In this document: piece after piece, positions 57,291 to 64,000 of the stretch
Numbering within the stretch: position 1 is the first letter of the stretch
Layout: the number at the start of each line of letters is the position of its first letter
Assembly (NCBI GenBank): GCA_018340375.1
Contig: JAFFJZ010000054.1
Span: 1,178,001 to 1,242,000, forward strand
Direction of reading: 5' to 3'
Origin: Gonatopus flavifemur
Lineage: Eukaryota > Arthropoda > Insecta > Hymenoptera > Dryinidae
DNA length: 64,000 nt
Notes under the pieces: model-generated
Told to the model about the DNA's origin: nothing
Databases searched by the model: none
What the model saw: only the letters and a program-made list of their open reading frames with translations
Made by a program: the position numbers and the translations under genes

Positions 57291-58620
57291 ATTCGTAGTT
57301 GGTTGATTCCGTTGGGATTTTCAAGCAGAGACCCGGTTACTACAGTGTTGAAAACGAATCAGAAAATTTTTTACATGGTAGTGTTACTTGCACATACAGT
57401 GTAACCTATGAATAAGACTTATTCGGATAATGCCGGGTTCCCCCATTGCATTCTCGTCCGCATGTTCCACCCACTGTCATACAAACGCGGGATAATCAAA
57501 TAATTGGGATAATTTTTCATTTTTCCATGGTAAGGTCACAGAATCTAGACTCTTACACATATGTATAATATTTTTCATTGGAACCTCTTTTCCCAAATTA
57601 ACGCATTGAAAAAAACTCTGCCAATTGGCACATGACTTCCTCATTTGTATCATATAATGCAGGTCGCAAGAAAATATTTTCCATAGTTTTCAACCGATAG
57701 GCATGGAACTCACGTAGGAACACTGTGGGATCACGACTAGAACATGGCATGAATTTCATTGCAATTGGATAACAGGAAGCGGAAACATGCCCCCGTCCCA
57801 AAATCACAATTTTCGATAACACGTTTCCTTTCTGTCTCCCACTCTCTGCTGGAGATCAGTTGGTACTTATGCGGGACAACCATGGGGAATGCATGAAATT
57901 GTGGTAGGCATTCCATAACGATCAGATGATGGGAATAAAAGATATCCGCATGATAGCGACATTCACAAGATTTTCAAATCTTTTGTTGAAGCTTAGTGCT
58001 TACTATTTCCTTCCCTCGCTTCCAATTTGCTTGAAATCCATATCGTACAACTAACACCCCGCGAATTGAATGCGCACAGAATTCCATGGCATTCGGATGA
58101 TAGGAATATAAGGATTGTATAAGAATACAAATAAGCACGGTGTATGTGATAGGGCCTAGGAGACACTCACCTGTAACAGCGAGAAGGAAGACGGTTAATC
58201 ATTCAGCGACTGCGACAGGATCCGTGGAGCCATCAAACAGAACATGGTTGGTGGTTTTGTTTGGGTTCGCTTTGGCTCCCCCCTCCCCCCGCCGCATGGG
58301 GGACGGCGGGTACACTCAGCTTATGCTCATGTATTGACGCGAACTCCTCTGGCTGCGAGCGTACAGTCACCCGCGAGATGCTTTCAAAATATGGCCAAGA
58401 AACGCGGATCGCAAAAAAAAATTTCCACAGTTTCCAACCGATTGGTATGAAACTCATATGGGACCACTATCAATACTATATATAACCGTGGCGAGAGTTT
58501 CAAGACGATCGAATAACAGGAAAATATGCGCGTTCGCAAATTGATCCACATACATACACACACACAAACATCATTTTTTCATTATAATTGAGGAGTGTAA
58601 AGAATTGTGCTCGAAGCGGC
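57291..58620. other. No recognised gene; GC-rich pocket
   Basis: Diverged direct repeats near 57,660-57,800 and 58,420-58,530 share ttttccanngttttcaaccgat, ggtatgaaactca and gaataacaggaa. A C/G-rich pocket with a ccccgccgcatggggg hairpin lies at 58,275-58,315. No gene is supported. Confidence 0.4.
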
Positions 58621-60154
58621 GTCATCAAACAACAGGAAAACCATCCGATTGGCCGAGCAGTGCTTTTTTTGATTGAAAAAGCCAACGTTTTGCCCACCGA
58701 TCTCCTCGCTGCGCAACGCGATCTCGCTCGCTCGAGAGTCGTCGCTGGGCTTGGAACCGATTTTTTCACGAGCCGCTCGCTTCGCGAGGCTTGAAAAGAC
58801 GAGCGAAGCAGCCCCTATGTGGGAAAATCGGTTCCGAATTCCTCGTTTGCGACATACTCTCTCGCTCGCTCACTCTCGTTTCTCGTAGGTCGTCGCTCGA
58901 TGTTTGCTCGTCTCGAGACCCTTATCTTCAAATTGTTTGAACTTTTTTGAATGTATTGTTGGAGCGATTTTTTTCTCATGTGCTTTTTACACGAATTTCG
59001 TCTCATGTATTGGGACCTCGAGTAAGTTCTCGCTGTTTCATCACAGATGGCACTAACAGTACTCCGTGCTTGAAATTTCGAATGGTAACGCACTTGCAAG
59101 GAAGTACTGTATCTAACCTAAAATTTCAGTGCATGATAGTTCACTTTAGTGTAAACAAAGTAATTGTTCATCATTTTTGATAATGTCTACTTTTGTGCCG
59201 ACTGGAGTGTATTCGCAGGGAATTTTATTGCACCACTTCATTCAAAAGGAATCTGCAGCTGAAGCACATAGGATTCTTGTTGAGAGTTATGGTGACAATG
59301 CTCTGTCGGATACGACATGTGAAGACTGGTTTCGACTCTTCAAAAATAATGATTTTGAACTTCAGGATGAAGAACCAAAGAAATTTGGAGACAGAGAATT
59401 GGAGAAATTACTCGATGAAGCCCGATCTCAGACGCTGGCAGAACTTGGAAAACAATTACAAGTTGATGAGTCAACTCTTTCAAAACGTTTGAAAATGTCA
59501 GGAATGATCCAGGAGCAAGGAAATTGGGTGCCGTATGAATTGAAGCCACGAGACATCGAACGGCGTTTTGCCACGTGTAAACTACTGCTTCAACGGCAGA
59601 GAAGAGAAGGTTCTTTGCACCGTATCGTGACTGGCGATGAAAAATGGATACATTATGATAATCCAAAGCGTAGAAAGTCATGGGGTTAATCTGGCCATGC
59701 ATCAACATTGTCCGCAGAACAAAATATCCATGGTTCGAAGCTTTTCCTCTGTATTTGGTGGGATGAGCAAGGTGTAATTTATTATGAGCTGCTCAAACCG
59801 AATGAGATTATCACGGGAGATCGCTATCGACTTCAATTGATGCGTTCGATTCGAGCTCTAAAAGGAAAACGGCCGCTACACGGGAAGAGACATGACAAAG
59901 TGATTCTGTTAGATGACAACGCCCGGCCTGATGTCGCGAAACCAGTGAAAATCTACCTGGAAACGCTTCAATGGGAAGTTGTACCCCACCCGCCGTATTC
60001 ACTTAACATAGCCCCTTCCGACTTTCACCTATCCCGTTCGACGGCACATGGCTCAGCTGCCCAGTGTTTGCATCCTTAGGGGGAAGCTCAAAGATGAGTC
60101 GATTCTTTGATAGCCTCAAAAGGCATGTGGTTTTTCCACCGCGGAATTCATATA

Positions 60155-61444
60155 TTAGGTGTTGGAACTAATTCGTAGCGGTATACAAAAGTTGACGTAG
60201 GTAGTACAGTATTCCGTTGTTACCTACAATAATCTATTCATCGTGAAACAGCTATTATTGGGTGTCATTTGTTTCACATAACCTTTCCTTGAATCTTGAA
60301 TAACAACACTTCTTAACTTATTGAACATGTCAAAATTTATACCGAATAAAGTGTTTTTGCGAGGAGTCTTCCTCCATTACTTCAATATGAACAAAAGTGG
60401 TGCTGAAGCCCATCTTATTTTAGTCGAGGTGTATGGTGAACATAGTTCAGCTGAGCAAACGTGTCGAAAATGGTTCGCATGTTTCAAAGCTGGTGATTAC
60501 GACTTGGATGATAAAGAGCGACCTGGCCAGCCAAGAAAATTTGAAGACACTGATTTGGAGACGTTGCTTAATGAAGGCTCATGTCAAACCCTTCAAGAAT
60601 TGTCAGCATCATCGGGAATCGACTTACCAACGGTAGGAAAACGTTCGAAAAGTTTGGGCATTACGTAAAAGGAAGGATGTTGGATCCCATATGAATTGAA
60701 ACCAAGCAGAGGGACATTGAGAGGCGTTTTTTGACGTGTGAACTGCTGCTTCAACGGCGGAGGAGAAAAGATTCTTGCATAGAATTGTCACTGGCGATGA
60801 GAAATGAATCCATTACGACAATCGGAAGTGCAGAGAGTCATGGGTTAAGCCCGGCCAAACATCACAATCGGTGGCACAGCCAAATATCCATAGGTCTAAG
60901 CTCCTGCTTTGTATTGGTGAGATCAGATGGGTGTGATTTATTATGAACTGTTGAAATCGAATGAAATCGTAACTGGAGATCGTTAACGACTACAATTGAT
61001 GCGCTTGAGTCGTGCATTGGAAGAAAAACGACTGGAATACTCCAAAAGACACGACAAAGTCATTTTGCTGCACGACAATGCTCGTCCGCACGTCATAAAA
61101 CCGGTGAAAACATACCTCGAAACACTCAGATGGGAAGTTCTACCCCACTCGCCGTATTCTCCAGATATTGCGCCATCTGATTACCATTTGTTCCGTTCGA
61201 TGGCTCATGACTGGTCTCAGCAAAAATTCACTTCTTACGAATATTGCCAAAAATGGGTCGATTCGTGGATTGCATCCAAAGATGAGACGTTCTCCCGACA
61301 CGGTATCCATTCCTTGCCCGGAAGATGGTCGAAAGTAGTCGAAAGCGGTGGACAATACTTTGATTAATGTATTCTTTGATTTTCATTCGGAATGAATAAT
61401 TTTTTTTCATTAAAAAAACGCTACGAATTAATTCCAATTCTTAA
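60155..61444 (+). mobile_element. Mariner B, inserted inside mariner A
   Basis: The left end TTAGGTGTTGGAACTAATTC and the right end, whose reverse complement is TTAAGAATTGGAATTAATTC, match and are flanked by TA (60,153-60,154 and 61,445-61,446). It is 1,290 bp. Removing it with one TA rejoins the mariner A frame (RGIHI then LPER), which proves the boundaries. Confidence 0.95.
60327..61367 (+). pseudogene. Mariner B transposase, decayed
   Basis: ATG 60,327 (MSKFIPNKVFLRGVF) starts a mariner protein with CRKWFACFKAGDYDL and ERPGQPRKFEDTDL. A stop follows SLGIT near 60,666, then shifted frames give CWIPYELKP and, after further breaks, VILLHDNARPHVIKPV and DIAPSDYHLFRSM, ending ESGGQYFD at 61,367. 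The first catalytic block (TGDE) is readable only in another frame. Several frameshifts and a TAA near 60,984 mark it as dead, and it looks more decayed than mariner A. The family is the same general lineage as A, but the termini differ. Confidence 0.85.
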
Positions 61445-61789
61445 TACTACCAGAAAGATGAGAGAAAGTGATCTCTGGTGATGGGCAATACTTTGAATAA
61501 AACGTTTTTGTTCCTTATAGTTTGAATAAAGTTCTTATTTTTCAAAAAAAAATAGCGAGAACTTATTCAAGGTCCTCGTACTTTCTATACAAATTTTTTG
61601 TCCTGGGTATGTCTTACACGAATTTTCGCACGTATTTATACTCAATTTTTTCTTGTAACACAACTTTTCTGTGAATCTACAGTTGTACTTTTGCCTTGAA
61701 AATGCCCAATATCTGGGCGAAACGTTGGCTTTCTCAATAAAAAAAAAGCACTGCTCGGACAATTGGGTGGTTCTTCTGTTTTTTTTTCA

Positions 61790-63226
61790 GTATAGTCGAC
61801 TCGACTATGAGTACTTGAATGAACCTTCCATTCAAATTGTGGTGATATAAGATTGTGTTTGAATGTATCAAACTATCGCACGTAGTGTAATCTATCATCT
61901 TTGTCCTCAGTGCAGCAATCGGAGATTTCCTATCAATTATATAGGAAACTAATCCCTAGTACATGTATAAGGAATTTACTTTGAATTCAGGGGCCGTCCA
62001 TACAGAACCCAGCTCCGTTTCTGCGACTTTTTGAGCCCTCCCCCTTTCATACTTGAATGAATTGTTATTTGAACGTGAACGTGATAGAATTTCATTCAAT
62101 TAGGAAGGAATATTTGTTTCATCGATATAGAATTCCATTCATTTCAAACAAGATTCGCCAGAATCAAGTGAAACCTTATCAGCTCAAATATGTATCTGAT
62201 TCACATTCAAATGAATCATTTTCCTCAGTGTTTGTGTTGAATTCCCTCCCGCGTACAAGATCAATAAAAAACTATGTAGCTTGAACTATGGGCCCCCCTT
62301 CATCCATTTTGCTTTGCATGACATTCCATCTTACCCCACCCGCCCCTTTTATCGACCCCGTAGTTTATGACCGACCCTTTATGTGAACATTCCTAATTTC
62401 ATGGAATTTCCACCACAATTTGATAGAAAATTTCCAGGGAGGTACGGGAAATTCTTCACCCGTATATGTGTTACAGTAAAGCCTCCTATTGGAAAATCCC
62501 AATACAAACCGATAGGTGTAAGTTCATCGGAATCAATGGATTCCTATAGATTGTCCGTGTCGTTTTGTCATAGTTGCTATGAGTTTCTATTGGATTCTCT
62601 GTTGAGGAACCATGTCGTTTTGTCACAGGATCCACGGGATTTCATTGGAATATATTTGAATTTTCCAACGGGATGCCCCCACAAGAACACTTGCTCTCTT
62701 TCACATTCGAACGGTTGCTGTCTTGCGTTGAAGAAAGAAAGCTGAGCGTTGAGCGTTCTCATTGCAGGGTTTTATTGTAATTGTTTTCCATGCATAAACA
62801 TTTTCCACAGTGTAGTTCAATCATGGGTTTATCAAATTCATCATGGAATGTATTGGAGTTCATATGAAAGTGTGGACAATCATAATTTTGTATGAAATCC
62901 CCTACGAATTCGTATGAACAACCGACGAAAATTTTGGAAATCACACAGAATTTATGTGCTCATTCTTTCACATGAATTGATATGAAATTTTTTGAGCAAT
63001 TTTTCACTGTGCAGTCAAGTCTCAGGCGATTAAATCAAAGTAGGGTTCCCAGTAACGATGATACCATTTCTCAGAAAACAAAAACGTGAGAACCGACATA
63101 TTAACATATCTATACGTTCTATAAACATTCGTGGAATGTTCAAGGTTCCATTACTGTTCGAGGCATGAACCTATAATATATGGACCGCACATATGAGATA
63201 GAGGCAAAATGTGTGAATGCGTAAAT
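61790..63226. other. No recognised gene
   Basis: Only short frames without family features. A cgttctataaacattcg patch at 63,110-63,180 echoes the repeat at 31.7-32.0 kb. Confidence 0.4.
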
Positions 63227-63698
63227 GGGTCGGTGCCGAAACAACGAAAAACCAAATCAACGAAAAAAAATTTACTAGCAGTATGAAGTTGTCATTTTGT
63301 TGCAGTATGAAATGAAATTAGTCATAGATCATTGATTAAATTAAACGAAAATTCTTCATGTTAACCTATTCACTGCACCCGTTTATTACAGTAGACACGT
63401 AATTCATCATTCTCATAAAATTATTAATGATCTTCCTAATCGATCGGTACAATCAAACTGTTTCAAACGTCTGTAGAGAACGAAAATCGGTTTGTTGTTA
63501 TCATAAACATAACCATACCATAATCATAAACATAACAAAGGGAAATTAAGTTTACCGTGGGGTTGTGTTAGCAAATCAATGTTTTTTACTTTTCGTTTAA
63601 TTTAATCAATGATCTATGACTAATTTAATTTCATACTGCAACAAAATGACAACTTCATGCTGCTAGTAAATTTTTTTTCGTTGATTCGGCACCGACCC
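63227..63698. mobile_element. TCAACGAAAA palindromic MITE, copy 3 (8-bp duplication)
   Basis: 472 bp, same family as 28,404-28,891. The termini are GGGTCGGTGCCGAA and TTCGGCACCGACCC, and the flanks are both GCGTAAAT. Relative to copy 1 it lacks one subterminal ATTTGGTTTTTCGTTG repeat at the right end, which accounts for the shorter length. Confidence 0.95.
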
Positions 63699-64000
63699 GC
63701 GTAAATCCCTTGCGCATTCATTCTCTCTCATTCTTTTTCATACATATATGAATGCGCTGTGGGTTTTGCGCATTCCCACATTTTTTGCCTCCCTCTCACA
63801 TGAGCAGTCCATATATTATAGGGCCATGGTTCGAGGAACGTCCGAATCTTCGTTTTCACGTTTCTGTTCCCTTGAGGACTGAACAGTATCACCATAGAGC
63901 ACTACCAAGTAGTGCCTTTTCGAACATGCCTTGATTTGCTGGCTGGAAATGGCATGGCATTCGATTCTCCTCCACATTGCATGATTTTTCCAGACATTTC
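63699..64000. other. No recognised gene
   Basis: Unassigned sequence to the window edge. Confidence 0.4.

Larger units (their letters stand above)
59183..61500 (+). pseudogene. Mariner A transposase, split and mutated
   Basis: From ATG 59,183 (MSTFVPTGVYSQG) the frame gives CEDWFRLFKNNDF, NWVPYELKPRDIER, VTGDEKWIHYDNP and RRKSWG. A TAA follows, then reading continues: [32 protein letters not shown] and APSDFHLSRS. A frameshift near 60,050 leads to WFFHRGIHI, and mariner B lies in the next codon. The tail resumes at 61,447 as PER, stop, EKVISGDGQYFE and the terminal TAA. WVPYEL and all three catalytic positions are present. The lesions make it inactive. Confidence 0.85.
59010..61578 (+). mobile_element. 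Mariner A, interrupted by mariner B
   Basis: The left end TTGGGACCTCGAGTAAGTTC and the reverse complement of the right end (CGAGGACCTTGAATAAGTTC) match. TA flanks (59,008-59,009 and 61,579-61,580). Without mariner B and one TA it is about 1,277 bp, a normal mariner size. Confidence 0.85.
58628..61779. repeat. 65-bp inverted repeats bracketing the double mariner
   Basis: 58,628-58,695 (ccgagcagtgctttttttga, agccaacgttttgccca) is the invert of 61,713-61,779 (tgggcgaaacgttggctttc, aaagcactgctcgga). These look like copies of one repeat on either side of a host element into which the mariners inserted. The right copy contains gcccaatatctgggcgaaac, a small hairpin followed by gaaac. A CpG-rich, gctcgctcg-rich patch lies at 58,690-58,920. 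Confidence 0.6.

Overview
The window reads as AT-rich arthropod DNA, most likely from an insect. It is almost entirely nested mobile elements and their remains. I find no convincing single-copy host gene. The evidence is eukaryotic throughout: one intact and several broken DD34D mariners, a spliced hAT transposase with a BED finger, a Ty3/gypsy-type element, two non-LTR retrotransposons, many palindromic MITEs, and 5S- and tRNA-like sequence. The order cannot be fixed from sequence alone. Hymenoptera is plausible from the mix of element types.

Left third (1-13.2 kb): mostly non-coding repeats. There is a tandem/dispersed repeat pair (1.8-2.8 kb, inverted copy at 10.9-12.3 kb), a 1.8-kb nested palindrome (3.4-5.2 kb), a 1.8-kb foldback element with GGGGAGAGTGGGGACA ends (5.6-7.4 kb) carrying an inserted MITE, and a 3.4-kb CCCTGG...CCAGGG element packed with about 65-bp CCGAT-type repeats (7.5-10.9 kb) that contains a 5S-rRNA-like stretch. 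A mariner relic split by an AGATCT-rich MITE closes this part.

Middle left (13.2-26.9 kb): a broken hAT element (13.2-20.7 kb) was invaded by a TA-duplicating MITE and by a 3.74-kb element with CACAGGCC ends and a TTA target duplication. That element carries a frameshifted gene for an unnamed RNase-H-like (DDE-like) protein and is the best candidate here for an under-described system. A second unnamed gene family (22.2-22.8 kb), a Tc1/mariner relic with about 435-bp inverted repeats and a mariner fragment follow.

Middle (27-42 kb): a complete 1,285-bp mariner with an uninterrupted transposase, several copies of a palindromic MITE family with perfect 8-bp target duplications, a minus-strand non-LTR reverse transcriptase, and a 5'-truncated, decayed gypsy element with a downstream third ORF.

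Right third (42.8-64 kb): an RTE-like non-LTR element split by a 5.29-kb foldback transposon. The target site (ATAT) is duplicated, and removing one copy restores the RT frame. The foldback element has arms made of about 122-bp 'CCAATATGGCGG' repeats and two head-to-head copies of a transposase-like gene, one nearly full length and one internally deleted. Further right are a nearly intact mariner inside a palindromic MITE, a 1.6-kb palindrome, a mariner inserted within another mariner, and a further copy of the 8-bp-duplicating MITE.

The nesting gives a relative insertion order. Many insertion events can be checked directly because removing the element plus one target copy restores an interrupted reading frame.
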